Shown in pieces: positions 53,501 through 62,529 of a stretch of DNA of 64,000 bases; position 1 is the stretch's first letter; each line of letters begins with the position of its first letter. Source of the DNA: Acidobacteriota bacterium (lineage in GTDB: Bacteria > Acidobacteriota > Terriglobia > Terriglobales > Acidobacteriaceae); the NCBI GenBank assembly GCA_021792795.1, contig JAJYUB010000006.1, forward strand, positions 34,698-98,697, written 5' to 3'. Below the pieces are notes generated by a model. It saw only the letters and a list, made by a program, of their open reading frames with translations. It ran no database searches and was not told where the DNA came from. The translations under genes and the position numbers were made by a program.

Positions 53501-54134
53501 GACCTATTCGAAATTATTGTTGGCGGCAACCAAGTTTCCGCGCCTGCAGCGCGCTGTCATCCAAGGGACAACGTTGGATCTGCGCATCGCGGGGCCAAGC
53601 CCTGGCCCGCAGGACAACACGGCTGCAGCGTGGGCGCCGATTGTGGCGTGGTGCCTTCTCCGTGCTTGCGCAGTCATGCTTCCAAAACAAGACCACGCCA
53701 CTGAGGTCTTCGACCGCCTGTACATGCGCCCCGCATTGGCCCAGGCGTTCAGTTCACTCGGAATTGAGGGCGACGACGCGTACAGAGAGGCGGCACGCAT
53801 CCGGGTTTTGCTGACCCATGCGGACGGCGCGGCGACAATTTTCTGGACCGATCCGGATGTCGTCTGGCTCACCCACCTGCATGAGGCAGACGGTCACCGG
53901 TATTTCAATCGGGAAGCGTATGAACAGCTTCTGTGTTGGAACTGTTTGCCTGCCCTTCTTGACTTGGCGGCAAAGGATGCGGACGCGACACGTGCCGATA
54001 CGAAAATTGCAATTCGCGAGATGGTCCGCGCGTTGGAAGCGGCAACGCAGACGGCGAAACGCGCCGGCTACCGCTTGGATTTGCTGTTGCAGGAGCGGAC
54101 AGAAAGCTCCGTCGGAGGATCCGAGCAAGTTTGA
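50544..54134 (+). CDS. Very large GH13-family (alpha-amylase superfamily) protein
   Basis: A 1196-residue protein with a GH13 catalytic barrel in its middle third. An N-terminal region of about 400 residues without clear similarity precedes it. Conserved regions are ASDMVPNHFG (region I), IIRFDAAMTLA with the nucleophile D531 (II), LLAEAFW with acid/base E596 (III), and FMSNPDEKTA with D657 (IV). The NHD of region IV is NPD, a Pro substitution also seen in GlgE-type enzymes. The C-terminal part (about 830-1196) is helical and Ala-rich. No signal peptide is visible. The start at 50544 has AAGGA 5 bases upstream. Size and layout are unusual for GH13; the substrate is unknown. Confidence 0.85.
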   Translation: MMEFHISRDARDRYQVSDLLFSFVGNVIFADIGGCREFAYRMNKVRASAGNPSKMVHPGALFAMGLIDEVSHALVAQYRRNRDPEVTRAALDWFAARIGEEDVDKLLRGFVQEFPSVAIYRGKVELGPWLEDSTDGRPHREAVLEELILLWLANQNPAFQPFRELYDDTRLAESTAYKQVTAELGDYFATRPATEMGRGNLLDLLRAPAVAAPNSLAGQLAWIRQNWARFLGEKFPRLLLAADVLKEEEVAIWMRFHPPSEHGQRNMFQMGKASEVPVYDRSATQRAIDPEYERFSQDLDWMPNVVMIAKSTHVWLAQMSRQYRRAIERLDQVPNEELDLLATRGINALWLIGVWERSLASRTIKQLCGQSEAAASAYSLDSYRIADDLGGDLAYRDLQHRAAMRGIRLASDMVPNHFGIDSGWVIDHPEWFLSRTDLPFAYSFNGPDLSHDPRVEVKIDDRYYDRSDAAVVFRRRDNASGHIEYIYHGNDGTSFPWNDTAQLNYMRADVREQVIQTILHVARIFPIIRFDAAMTLARRQVQRLWFPLPGSGGAIPSRAEFSMTQEQFDALMPQEFWREVVDRVAAEVPGTLLLAEAFWLLEGYFVRTLGMHRVYNSAFMNMLRDEENEKYRSVIKNTIEFDPDILKRYVNFMSNPDEKTAIDQFGTGDKYFGVCTLMATLPGLPMFGHGQIEAFTERYGMEYKRPRHDETPNEYLVERHQREIAPLLRDRALFAESRHFALFDFYADNGAIDENVFAYSNRLGDRKALVIYHNRFASTEGTLNRSAARADKGSGALCQTNLYQALELPPGDGLILAFQDSATGLHYLRRSTEIARNGLRIHLRAYQYHVFQHWRTLHSTSEHPWELLCDELNGAGAWSLDDELAMLKLRPVHAALRDALEPELLRRFAVFAEFEAGPALPQSQQSQRSKKRDKMMDAMKDCAELFLLEASAAIRRGQPQQESAAAGKAGPVDRATGPSTAIAAAQTYSKLLLAATKFPRLQRAVIQGTTLDLRIAGPSPGPQDNTAAAWAPIVAWCLLRACAVMLPKQDHATEVFDRLYMRPALAQAFSSLGIEGDDAYREAARIRVLLTHADGAATIFWTDPDVVWLTHLHEADGHRYFNREAYEQLLCWNCLPALLDLAAKDADATRADTKIAIREMVRALEAATQTAKRAGYRLDLLLQERTESSVGGSEQV

Positions 54135-54406
54135 ACGATGCGGCCCCGCCGATGTTGTCGTGGTTGAGTTCGCAGCCTACCGTCGTCGGATGCCCGCTGG
54201 TCGAATAACAGAGCCGGGCTGCGCCCCGTCGCCAGCAAGTCTGTAGCCTGCTTGTCATCCTCGAGACCTTCGGGCCAAGTTCCGTGCCTGGCGAGCGCGA
54301 ATGCAGCCATCGTCGCGATTGCCAGCAGGGAGCAGCGGGGCAAAAGTCCCGACCCGCGGAGCATTTGTCGCCCAATGCGAATACGTTCTTGTTTTCAGGC
54401 AGCGAG

Positions 54407-56023
54407 TCATTCGGCAAGACTTTCGCGGGTCATGTTGCCATCCACCATGCGCCAGATACCGCGAGGGTTGCTGTTGCGAAGCTCTTGCGGCAATGCGTGC
54501 TCAGGGAAGTTCTGGTAGCAGACAGGTCTGGCGAAGCGAAAGATGGCCTGGCTACCGACCGAGGTGGAACGGCTGTCGGAAGTGGCCGGGTAGGGGCCTC
54601 CATGCACCATGGCATGGGACACTTCCACTCCGGTGGGATAGCCATTGAAAATTAACCTGCCGACTTTCCGTTCCAGAATTGCGACCAGATCGCGGTACCG
54701 ATCGAAGTCTTCCGCTGTTCCATGGATCGAGGCAGTCAAATGGCCTTGCAGCGATTCCGCGGCGCGAAGTGCCTGTTCCCGGTCCGCGCAGGAAACCAGG
54801 AGCGCGGATGGGCCAAATATCTCTTGGCTCAATTCGGGACGCGCTTCGAGCGATGCGGCGTCGGTAATTAACAATGTGGCATGAGTTGTGAATGGGCTGC
54901 CCGCATTGGGCCCGTCTGATGTCGTGCGGCATTGCACGTGGCCGGAATGTTTTCGTTCCGTCACGGTCCTGGAAAATTGCGCGGCAATGCCCTGAGTCAG
55001 CATGGTAAACGAAGAAGATCCCGCTGCGAAATGCTGGAGTCGATCGAGCATTCCATCGGCTTCGTCGTGCGGAAGAAAGACCAGGCCGGGCTTGGTGCAG
55101 AACTGCCCAGCGCCCAGGGTGACGGAAGCATATAAATCCTTCGCGATCTGCTCGCCGCGTTGGCGCAACGCACCGGGCAGAATGAAGACTGGATTGGCGC
55201 TGCTCATTTCCGCGAAGCATGGAATGGGGCCCGGGCGCGCCGCGGCCAGATCCATCAGCGCGCGGCCCGCAGCCAGCGAGCCGGTAAAACCCACCGCCTT
55301 CATTCGCGGATGCCGCACCAGCGCGGTTCCCACGCCGGTCTCCTTGTCAAACAGCAGGGCAAAAACACCGGACGGCAGGCCGGCTGCGCGGACCGAGGAA
55401 GCGATTGCCTGGCCAACCAGTTCGCTCGTCCCCGGATGGGCGGGGTGCGCCTTGACGAGGACAGGATTGCCCGCTGCCAGAGCGGAAGCCGTATCGCCGC
55501 CCGCAACGGAAAATGCCAGAGGAAAATTGCTGGCCCCGAACACCACGACAGGGCCAAGCGGCCGCAGCATGGACCGCAAATCCGGCCTGGGCAGCGGTGT
55601 GCGCGACGGCAGCGCGCGGTCGATTCGCGCCATCACCCACGAGCCTTCTTCCACGACTTCGGCAAACATGCGCAGTTGATTGACTGTGCGGGCAACTTCA
55701 CCTTGAAGCCGGGGAACAGGCAGCGCAGTTTCCAGGTTGGCGCGCTCGACCAGGGAATCCCGCATGGCCTCCAGGCCCTTCGCGATTTCTCGAAGAAGCC
55801 CTGCTTTTTCCGTGCCGGAGAGTTGGCCATACACGGGAAATGCCTGTTCCGCAGCGGATGTGGCGCGTTCGACCTCTTCCGCGGAGGCGGAAATATATTC
55901 CGGATCGAGCCGCTCTCCGGTCGCGGGATTGATGGCCGCGAAGGGAGCATCGCGATGCGTTCCACTCTGTTGGCCGCGATTCGCGGGCATATCTCCGATG
56001 ATGGATTGGCCGGTGAGCGTCAT
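54407..56023 (-). CDS. 2-oxoglutarate semialdehyde dehydrogenase (aldehyde dehydrogenase family)
   Basis: A 538-residue NADP-type aldehyde dehydrogenase. The catalytic cysteine is in ASVTLGAGQFCTKPG, the general-base glutamate in PCFAEMSSANP, and the cofactor-binding VVVFGASNFPLAFSVAGGD is present. The long form with FCTKPGLVF is typical of 2-oxoglutarate semialdehyde dehydrogenases of sugar oxidation. Within this operon it would carry out the last step of the Weimberg pathway, giving 2-oxoglutarate. The start at 56023 lies one base after the stop of the upstream gene. Convergent with the GH13 gene across 272 bp in which no gene or clear terminator was recognised. Confidence 0.88.
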   Translation of the reverse strand: MTLTGQSIIGDMPANRGQQSGTHRDAPFAAINPATGERLDPEYISASAEEVERATSAAEQAFPVYGQLSGTEKAGLLREIAKGLEAMRDSLVERANLETALPVPRLQGEVARTVNQLRMFAEVVEEGSWVMARIDRALPSRTPLPRPDLRSMLRPLGPVVVFGASNFPLAFSVAGGDTASALAAGNPVLVKAHPAHPGTSELVGQAIASSVRAAGLPSGVFALLFDKETGVGTALVRHPRMKAVGFTGSLAAGRALMDLAAARPGPIPCFAEMSSANPVFILPGALRQRGEQIAKDLYASVTLGAGQFCTKPGLVFLPHDEADGMLDRLQHFAAGSSSFTMLTQGIAAQFSRTVTERKHSGHVQCRTTSDGPNAGSPFTTHATLLITDAASLEARPELSQEIFGPSALLVSCADREQALRAAESLQGHLTASIHGTAEDFDRYRDLVAILERKVGRLIFNGYPTGVEVSHAMVHGGPYPATSDSRSTSVGSQAIFRFARPVCYQNFPEHALPQELRNSNPRGIWRMVDGNMTRESLAE

Positions 56024-56024
56024 G

Positions 56025-56852
56025 TCAGGCGACCTCGTTGACGAGCGTCCCGATGGGGGCAATCGTGATCCGTATTTCGTCTTTGCTGTGGAGCGTAAAA
56101 GAATCCGGCGGAACAATGCCGGTGCCGGTCAGCAGAAAGCAGCCGCGCGGGAAACTATTGTCGCGAAATAGATACTCCACCAGCGTAACGGGATCGCGTT
56201 TCATCTCTACCAGCGTGACCGACGCCGAAAATTCCACCTTCGCGCCGCGCAGGATTTCAAGATCGATCCGGGTGGTCGGCGGCAGCGGTTCTTGCGCAAT
56301 CAAAATACCGGGGCCAAGAGCGCAGCTTTGATCATAGACCTTGGCCTGCGGCAAATATAAGGGGTTTGCGCCTTCAATGTCCCGCGAACTCATGTCGTTG
56401 CCGACCGTATAGCCGACGATTTTCGCGTTTGAGTTGATGAGGAGGGCCAGCTCCGGCTCAGGCACAGACCAGCTCGCGTCGTTGCGAATCCTCACCTTGC
56501 CGTTTGGGCCCGCGACCCGGTGCGGCGTTGCCTTGAAAAACAGCTCTGGACGATCGGCGGAATACACGCGGTCGTAGAAGTCGCCTCCACCCGCGTCCTT
56601 CGATTCCTCGATCCGCGCGCTGCGGCTGCGATAGTAGGTGACGCCAGCGGCCCACACCTCCTGGTTCTCAATGGGGGCTTCCGGCGCGCACGGCAGTTTG
56701 TCGCCGATGGGCTGACTCTTGCTGACAATCTCCGACAGATATTCGTATAATTCGCGTCGCGTGAGCAACGCGTCCCAGTGGGGACCTTCGAGCCGGTAAT
56801 ACTGGCCCGCGTCCTCCACATAATGTCCCTGCATGGTCCGATAAAGAATCAA
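56025..56852 (-). CDS. FAH-family 2-keto-3-deoxy-pentonate dehydratase
   Basis: A 275-residue protein of the fumarylacetoacetate hydrolase family. The divalent-metal site is visible in [11 protein letters not shown] and [18 protein letters not shown] (the EPEL and NDMSSRD motifs). In sugar-acid operons this family dehydrates 2-keto-3-deoxy-D-xylonate (or -L-arabonate) to 2-oxoglutarate semialdehyde, which suits its place between D-xylonate dehydratase and the aldehyde dehydrogenase. It overlaps the upstream gene by four bases. The exact sugar is inferred from the neighbours. Confidence 0.87.
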   Translation of the reverse strand: MILYRTMQGHYVEDAGQYYRLEGPHWDALLTRRELYEYLSEIVSKSQPIGDKLPCAPEAPIENQEVWAAGVTYYRSRSARIEESKDAGGGDFYDRVYSADRPELFFKATPHRVAGPNGKVRIRNDASWSVPEPELALLINSNAKIVGYTVGNDMSSRDIEGANPLYLPQAKVYDQSCALGPGILIAQEPLPPTTRIDLEILRGAKVEFSASVTLVEMKRDPVTLVEYLFRDNSFPRGCFLLTGTGIVPPDSFTLHSKDEIRITIAPIGTLVNEVA

Positions 56853-58843
56853 TTGTGTTCCACCTTTCCGTTCGCCTGCCGTCCTCGTTCCAAAACAGCC
56901 AGGATCGTATCCACGTCATACACGCAGCCCCCCCAGACGCCGCCACTGGCCTGCACCAGCGCGGCCCACAGGCGCGTATCGTCGGGCAGATCGGGATGCG
57001 GCGCCAGATCGGCGCGAGAGGGACGCGCTTGCAGGCGACGGCATCCCTCTTCAGCGCCGAAGATTTCCCGCGCATCGCCCACCAGATCCACACTGCCCAC
57101 CAGGTTCGCGCGGTCGATGACAATCTCAATCCGGTCGCCGTCCTGAATTTTTCCAATCGCGCCCCCAGCCAGCGCTTCCGGCGCAATGTGCCCGATGCAG
57201 GCCCCCGTGGAAACGCCGCTGAAACGCGCGTCCGTCAGCACCGCAACATGCTTGCCCCAGGGCAGAAACTTCAGCGCCGCCGTGACCTGATAAATCTCTT
57301 GCATGCCTGCGCCCGCCGGCCCGCTGCAAATCAGGACTACTACATCCCCCTCGCCAACTCGATGGCGCTTGATGGCTTCCATCGCCGATGCCTCGGAGAT
57401 GAACACCCTGGCCGGGCCCTGGTGTCGATAGATGTTGTTCGGGTCCACCAGCGCCGGATCGATGGCCGTGCTTTTCACCACGGAGCCTTCGGGAGCGAGA
57501 TTTCCCATGGGAAAACATACCGTCGGCGTGAGTCCGCGCGATCTGGCTCGATCGGGGTTCAGGATGACGTGGTCCGGATCGATGCCGTCTTGTTTCCGCA
57601 GAAGTTTTCTCAACCGATGGCGGCGCGGACTCTGCTGCCACCAGTCGAGGCAGGCATCGAGCGTGTCGCCGGAAACTGTACGGACGCTGGTATCGAGCAG
57701 GCCCGCGCGTCGCAGATGCAGCATGACTTCCGGCGCGCCGCCGGCGAGGAAGACCTGCACTGTGGCGTAATTGCCGGGGCCATTGGGCAGCGCATCCACC
57801 AGCCGAGGCACCTGGCGGTTGACGTGCGCCCAGTCCGCCGCGACGGGCCGTTTCAGCTTGGCGGCATGAGCAATCGCGGGCAGGTGCAACAACAGGTTGG
57901 TGGAACCGCCGAAGGCGGCATGGAGCGCCATCGCATTCTGTACGGATGCCTGCGTCAATATATCGGACGTTCCCATGCGCAGCCGATGCAGCCGGACCAT
58001 GGCCAACGCGGAACGCCGCGCCGCATCCAGCCAGACAGGCTGTCCGGAAGGGGCCAGCGCCGTATGCGGCAACGCCAGACCGAGCGCCTCGGCAATCACT
58101 TGCGAGGTGGCTGCGGTCCCGAGAAACTGGCAACCTCCGCCCGGACTGGCGCAGGCATGGCAGCCCACGTCCGCGGCCTCTTCCAAACTGATCTGGTCCT
58201 GCGCGAACCGCGCCCCGATGGTCTGCACCATGCCCGCGTCTTCGCCTCGCTCCGGCAACAGGCTGACGCCGCCCGGAACCAGAACGGTGGGAATTTTTCC
58301 CGCGGAGGCAAGGGCCATCATCATCGCAGGCAGCCCCTTGTCGCAGGTGGCGACTCCAATGACGCCCACGCGGGTTGGCAAGGAGCGCATCAGCCTGCGC
58401 AGCACAATCGCCGCATCGTTTCGAAACGGCAGCGAGTCCAGCATGCCGCTGGTTCCCTGCGTGCGTCCGTCGCAGGGATCGGTACACGCGCCGGCAAATG
58501 GAATCGCGCCCAGCGCTTTCAATTCGCGTGCTGCTTCGGCGACCAGCGCTCCCACCTCCCAATGACCAGTGTGCAGGCCCAGCGCAATCGGGGTGCCGTC
58601 TTCGGCGCGCAGCCCGCCATGCGTACTCAGGACCAGCACTTCCGGGCCCAGCAGATGCAGCGGGTCCCATCCCATGCCCACATTCAGACTCATGCCGAAT
58701 AGATTTCCCGAGGGCTGGGTCAGCAGTATCTCCGGCGTAAGCGGCAGGACACCCACAGGTCCCCTGGCATGCGTGGCGACTGCGTCGAGCGCCAAATCTG
58801 CCGTCTCCAGCACGGATGGGAGAGATATTTCGTGGACCTCCAT
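56849..58843 (-). CDS. D-xylonate dehydratase (YjhG/YagF family, IlvD/Edd superfamily)
   Basis: A 664-residue iron-sulfur dehydratase of the long YjhG/YagF form. It converts D-xylonate to 2-keto-3-deoxy-D-xylonate. The family-specific stretch [18 protein letters not shown] and [14 protein letters not shown] are present. Cluster cysteines lie in [21 protein letters not shown] (C167) and [10 protein letters not shown] (C238). The start at 58843 has GGGAGGAG 6-8 bases upstream; the frame is open to 59134 without a binding site. First gene of the operon, in the order dehydratase, FAH dehydratase, semialdehyde dehydrogenase, so three Weimberg steps are covered. No xylose dehydrogenase or xylonolactonase is in the window. 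Confidence 0.9.
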   Translation of the reverse strand: MEVHEISLPSVLETADLALDAVATHARGPVGVLPLTPEILLTQPSGNLFGMSLNVGMGWDPLHLLGPEVLVLSTHGGLRAEDGTPIALGLHTGHWEVGALVAEAARELKALGAIPFAGACTDPCDGRTQGTSGMLDSLPFRNDAAIVLRRLMRSLPTRVGVIGVATCDKGLPAMMMALASAGKIPTVLVPGGVSLLPERGEDAGMVQTIGARFAQDQISLEEAADVGCHACASPGGGCQFLGTAATSQVIAEALGLALPHTALAPSGQPVWLDAARRSALAMVRLHRLRMGTSDILTQASVQNAMALHAAFGGSTNLLLHLPAIAHAAKLKRPVAADWAHVNRQVPRLVDALPNGPGNYATVQVFLAGGAPEVMLHLRRAGLLDTSVRTVSGDTLDACLDWWQQSPRRHRLRKLLRKQDGIDPDHVILNPDRARSRGLTPTVCFPMGNLAPEGSVVKSTAIDPALVDPNNIYRHQGPARVFISEASAMEAIKRHRVGEGDVVVLICSGPAGAGMQEIYQVTAALKFLPWGKHVAVLTDARFSGVSTGACIGHIAPEALAGGAIGKIQDGDRIEIVIDRANLVGSVDLVGDAREIFGAEEGCRRLQARPSRADLAPHPDLPDDTRLWAALVQASGGVWGGCVYDVDTILAVLERGRQANGKVEHN

Positions 58844-59383
58844 GCGATGCTCCTCCCTGCAAGTGTAATGAAACTCCTGCACCGACGACGAAAACGGGAT
58901 GCGCTGCGCCATTCGATGCACAGATGGCCTTGCATTTCGAGGGAGACCGGTCGGCGGACGTGAACGAAACCAGCGCGCGGCTGGGTCTGTCGGCACAGTC
59001 AACCGTCTCGCCAGTCGCAGGCGTCGGAATGGAAAATCACGATTTGCGAGGAGGTTGCGGCCCACAAAAGTTTTGCGCTGGCGACGATACAAGCTTCCGG
59101 GATGTGCGTGCTCTTTCCGGACCGCGATCGCCAACCAGGGAAAACTTCAAAAAAGAAAGGCCGTTGCGTGATACTCCTCGCAACGGTCCTGAATGTGGCA
59201 AACTTTCAAGAGGCACTTCCGAATCTACAGGCGCCGCACTCGCTTGTCTTGTACCCTTAGATGGATGACAGACTCAACCTTTCGATGGATGTAGGTTCGA
59301 GTACCTCGCCTACGGTCCGCGCTGCACCGAGACTCTCGACACGCCGGACAGCCACAAAATACGGGTGCGGGTTTGTTCGTTTC
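58844..59383. other. Divergent intergenic region between xylonate operon and propeller kinase
   Basis: About 540 bases carry no recognised gene. It should hold the promoters of both flanking operons. It includes the hairpin at 59150-59186 and GTACCCTTAGAT at 59251-59262, a 12-mer shared with the upstream region of the truncated HugZ-like gene. Open frames here overlap on both strands without ribosome binding sites. An in-frame ATG at 59261 could extend the kinase gene upstream by 41 residues. Confidence 0.5.
59150..59186 (-). terminator. Terminator-like hairpin in the upstream region of the xylonate operon
   Basis: CCGTTGCG (59161-59168) pairs perfectly with CGCAACGG (59179-59186). Read on the minus strand the hairpin is followed by CCTTTCTTTTTTG, a U-rich tract. 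This is the form of an intrinsic terminator. It lies about 300 bases upstream of the D-xylonate dehydratase start, so it could stop antisense transcripts coming from the kinase gene or act as a leader attenuator. Which of these is true cannot be told by eye. Confidence 0.55.
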
Positions 59384-62300
59384 ATGCGCGGGGCCCGGCT
59401 GCTTCGCTGGATCCCGGTGCTGCTCCTCGCCCTGGCTAGCGCCCCAGGCCATGCGCTGAATCCGGATCGAAAGCTAAACCAATATGGACTGCAAATCTGG
59501 CAGACAGACAGCGGCCTGCCGCAGAATTCTGTGCGCGCGATTGTGCAGACGCGCGACGGGTATCTCTGGTTTGCAACCCGCGAAGGCGTGGCCCGATTCG
59601 ATGGAATCGAGTTCACGGTGTACAACCGGCGAAATACGCCGCAGTTGCTCAGCAACGACATCCGGGGCCTTCTGCAAGATCGTGAAGGAAGCCTGTGGAT
59701 CAGCACCGCCGACGGGCTTACAAGGTTGAATCGCTCCGTCTTCACCGCATTCACCATGGCCCAGGGTCTGCCGGACAACAGCATCTGGAGCGTCTTCCAG
59801 GGCAGCGAAGGCGCGGTCTGGGCAGTCACCGCGGGCGGGGTGGCCCGTTACAGTCGAGGCCGTTTCGTCCCCTATACGACGCATCAAGGACTCTCCAGCA
59901 ACACCGTCAGCGGGCTAGCGAATGGGCCGGATGGTTCTGTGTGGATCGCAACCGACAGCGGACTCGATCAAATTCGCAATGGACGCGTTGCGCAACATTT
60001 CGTCGACTCCTCCCTGGAAAGCGAGACAATTCGCGCAATGGCAAGCGATGCGTCGGGGAACCTGTGGCTCGGCACGCAAAACGGATTGCAGCGGCTTTCC
60101 AATGGAAAGCTTCGCGCGTATGGCGTCGCCGACGGACTGCCTGACAGCGAAGTGGATGTCCTGCTTGCGGACCGGTTCGGCAATCTATGGATCGGCACTC
60201 CCGCTGGCCTTGCAGTGATGACGGACGGAAAGCTGAAGACCTACACCGCCTCCAATGGATTGCCGGGGAATCAAATCCAGATTCTCTACCAGGACCGCGA
60301 GGGAACGGTTTGGGTGGGGACAAATCGTGGAATCGCCCGCATAATCCATGGGACGATCAGCGTTTTCTCCTCCAAACAAGGCCTGTCGGAGAACCTGATT
60401 CTGGCGATCGATGAAGATCGTGAGGGCTCTCTGTGGATCGGCACCGAATCGGGCGGCGTTGCAATCTTAAAAGACCAGAAGTTCATGACCCTTACAGACA
60501 GCGATGGTCTCTCCGACGAGCTTGTGAGTTCCGTTTTGCAGGATCCGCGGGGACATATTTGGATCGGCACGGATGGCGGCGGACTCAACCGCTACGACGG
60601 CGGCCATGTGTCCGTCTTCGCGGAAAAGCAAGGACTGACCAGCGATACGATTCTCTCGCTGGCTGCCGACGCCAAGGGGAATTTGTGGGTTGGAACTCCC
60701 GACGGACTCAATCGCATGGAGCATGGCCGCTTCACTGCAGCAGACGCGACGGATCTGTTGCCCGATGAATTTGTCCGCTCGCTGTTGGCGGATTCCGATG
60801 GTTCCTTGTGGGTTGGCACAAGGCATGGCCTGGCACACATCGACGACGGCCATGCAAACACATATACGCAAGCCGACGGGCTGGCGAATGACTTTGTCGG
60901 GGCCCTGACAAAAGATACCGACAAAAGTTTATGGATTGGGACGCTGCACGGTCTCAGCCATTTTCTGCATGGAAAATTTAGGAACTATACGAAAAGCGAT
61001 GGGCTTTCCAGCGATATCATCACCGCGTTGTACCTGGATTCGCAGGGCAATCTCTGGATCGGCACCAATGGAGAAGGTTTTGACCTTGCGATCAAAAACA
61101 AATCGCACGAGGAGATCCATTCCTTCCCGGCAAACCTGGGGCTTCCCGACGTCATCGACGGAATCCTGGAAGACGACTCGGGTCACCTCTGGATCAGCTC
61201 GAATACGGGCATTTTTCGCGTGCGTATAGGCGATCTGATGGACGTTGCCGCGGGTCGAATCCATACCCTGCCGATTGCATCCTACGGCGCCGCGGACGGG
61301 ATGAAGATCCGTGAGTGCAGCGGCGTTGGCCATCCCTCCTCGTGGAAGGCGAGCGACGGGACCTTGTGGTTCTCTACGCTGAACGGCGTCGCATGGATCG
61401 ATCCCGCAAAATTGCAACGGAATTCCGTGGCCCCGTTGGTTGCCATCGAGCAGGTCACGGTCGATGAAAAAAACATGCCCCTGAATGGGCCCATCAGAAT
61501 CGGCCCTGGACATTCGCGGTTTTCGTTTCACTATGCTGGGCTCAGTTTTGTGGCGCCGCAAAAGGTGCGCTTCAAATACCGGCTGTCCGGCTTCGATCGC
61601 TCCTGGATCGATGCCGGCACTGGGCGCGTGGCCTACTACACCAATGTTCCACCCGGAAGATATCGCTTCCAGGTGCTCGCCGCCAATAATGACGGCGTAT
61701 GGAGCACGACCCCCGCGACTTTCGCTTTCCAGTTGGAACCGTACTTTACCCAGACGTATTGGTTCGATCTGCTATGCGCAATTCTGATTTTCTTCCTCGG
61801 CTGGCTTGTCTATCGCTGGAGAGTGCATCACGTGGAGGCCCGTTTCAGCGCTGTGCTCGCGGAACGTACCCGCATTGCCCGCGAAATTCACGACACGCTG
61901 GCGCAAGGTTTCGTTGGAATCTCGGTCCAGTTGGAGCTGGTTGCCCAGATGCTTACAACTTCCCCGCAATCTGTCCGCGAACAGTTGAATCAGACCCGGA
62001 AGCTGGTGCGCGACAGCCTGTCGGAAGCCCGGCGTTCCATCTGGAACCTTCGTTCCAACGACGCCGGGACTGTCGATTTCGCATCGAGGTTCTCAACCGC
62101 GATTCGCCAGCGAACGGCCGGCGGGCCGCTTGAAACCAATATTCAATTCACCGGTACGTACAGGCCTCTCCCCGAGGAAATCGAATCGGAACTGCTCAAA
62201 ATCGCGCTTGAAGCCGTTGCCAATGTCCTGCAACATGCGGGAGCCACGCGCGTCGACATCCAGGTGCAATATGATGTTGGCAGGCTGAAAATGCAGATCG

Positions 62301-62467
62301 AGGACAATGGTGTCGGGCTTTCTGCAGACATGCCCGCATCCAGGCCCGAAGGGCACTTTGGACTGATCGGAATGCATGAAAGGACCCAGGCGATCGGAGG
62401 GAGTTTCGCTGTGGACAGCCGTCCCGGGGCCGGCGCCAGAATAACAGTGGAACTACCTCTCAAGTAG
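59384..62467 (+). CDS. Hybrid-type propeller sensor histidine kinase (Reg_prop repeats, Y_Y_Y, HisKA_3)
   Basis: A 1027-residue sensor. A signal-like segment (about 5-25, LLRWIPVLLLALASAPG) precedes about 14 two-component propeller repeats (LWIGT-type, such as LWISTADGL, VWIATDSGL, LWIGTPAGL), which form two beta-propellers outside the membrane. A Y_Y_Y domain (about 700-780) and one membrane segment (about 793-812) follow. HisKA_3 with H836 in IAREIHDTLAQGFVG and HATPase_c with EDNGVG and GHFGLIGM end the protein. The start at 59384 is chosen for the signal peptide; ATG 59261 is an alternative. It is 62 bases before the LuxR regulator, its likely partner. Confidence 0.85.
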   Translation: MRGARLLRWIPVLLLALASAPGHALNPDRKLNQYGLQIWQTDSGLPQNSVRAIVQTRDGYLWFATREGVARFDGIEFTVYNRRNTPQLLSNDIRGLLQDREGSLWISTADGLTRLNRSVFTAFTMAQGLPDNSIWSVFQGSEGAVWAVTAGGVARYSRGRFVPYTTHQGLSSNTVSGLANGPDGSVWIATDSGLDQIRNGRVAQHFVDSSLESETIRAMASDASGNLWLGTQNGLQRLSNGKLRAYGVADGLPDSEVDVLLADRFGNLWIGTPAGLAVMTDGKLKTYTASNGLPGNQIQILYQDREGTVWVGTNRGIARIIHGTISVFSSKQGLSENLILAIDEDREGSLWIGTESGGVAILKDQKFMTLTDSDGLSDELVSSVLQDPRGHIWIGTDGGGLNRYDGGHVSVFAEKQGLTSDTILSLAADAKGNLWVGTPDGLNRMEHGRFTAADATDLLPDEFVRSLLADSDGSLWVGTRHGLAHIDDGHANTYTQADGLANDFVGALTKDTDKSLWIGTLHGLSHFLHGKFRNYTKSDGLSSDIITALYLDSQGNLWIGTNGEGFDLAIKNKSHEEIHSFPANLGLPDVIDGILEDDSGHLWISSNTGIFRVRIGDLMDVAAGRIHTLPIASYGAADGMKIRECSGVGHPSSWKASDGTLWFSTLNGVAWIDPAKLQRNSVAPLVAIEQVTVDEKNMPLNGPIRIGPGHSRFSFHYAGLSFVAPQKVRFKYRLSGFDRSWIDAGTGRVAYYTNVPPGRYRFQVLAANNDGVWSTTPATFAFQLEPYFTQTYWFDLLCAILIFFLGWLVYRWRVHHVEARFSAVLAERTRIAREIHDTLAQGFVGISVQLELVAQMLTTSPQSVREQLNQTRKLVRDSLSEARRSIWNLRSNDAGTVDFASRFSTAIRQRTAGGPLETNIQFTGTYRPLPEEIESELLKIALEAVANVLQHAGATRVDIQVQYDVGRLKMQIEDNGVGLSADMPASRPEGHFGLIGMHERTQAIGGSFAVDSRPGAGARITVELPLK

Positions 62468-62529
62468 CATGTGTAGAGGACAACAACGTCGCTCGGTAGC
62501 TGTACAACGGTTTCAGGGAATGGGACACG

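Noticed and set aside
54068..54364. Small minus-strand frame with a hydrophobic start between GH13 and the aldehyde dehydrogenase
   Set aside because: It overlaps the certain 3' end of the GH13 gene and has no ribosome binding site or recognised similarity; the gap is left without a gene.
59150..59186. Riboswitch in the xylonate operon leader
   Set aside because: Only a single short hairpin is seen and no known riboswitch core; a terminator-like element is the simplest reading.
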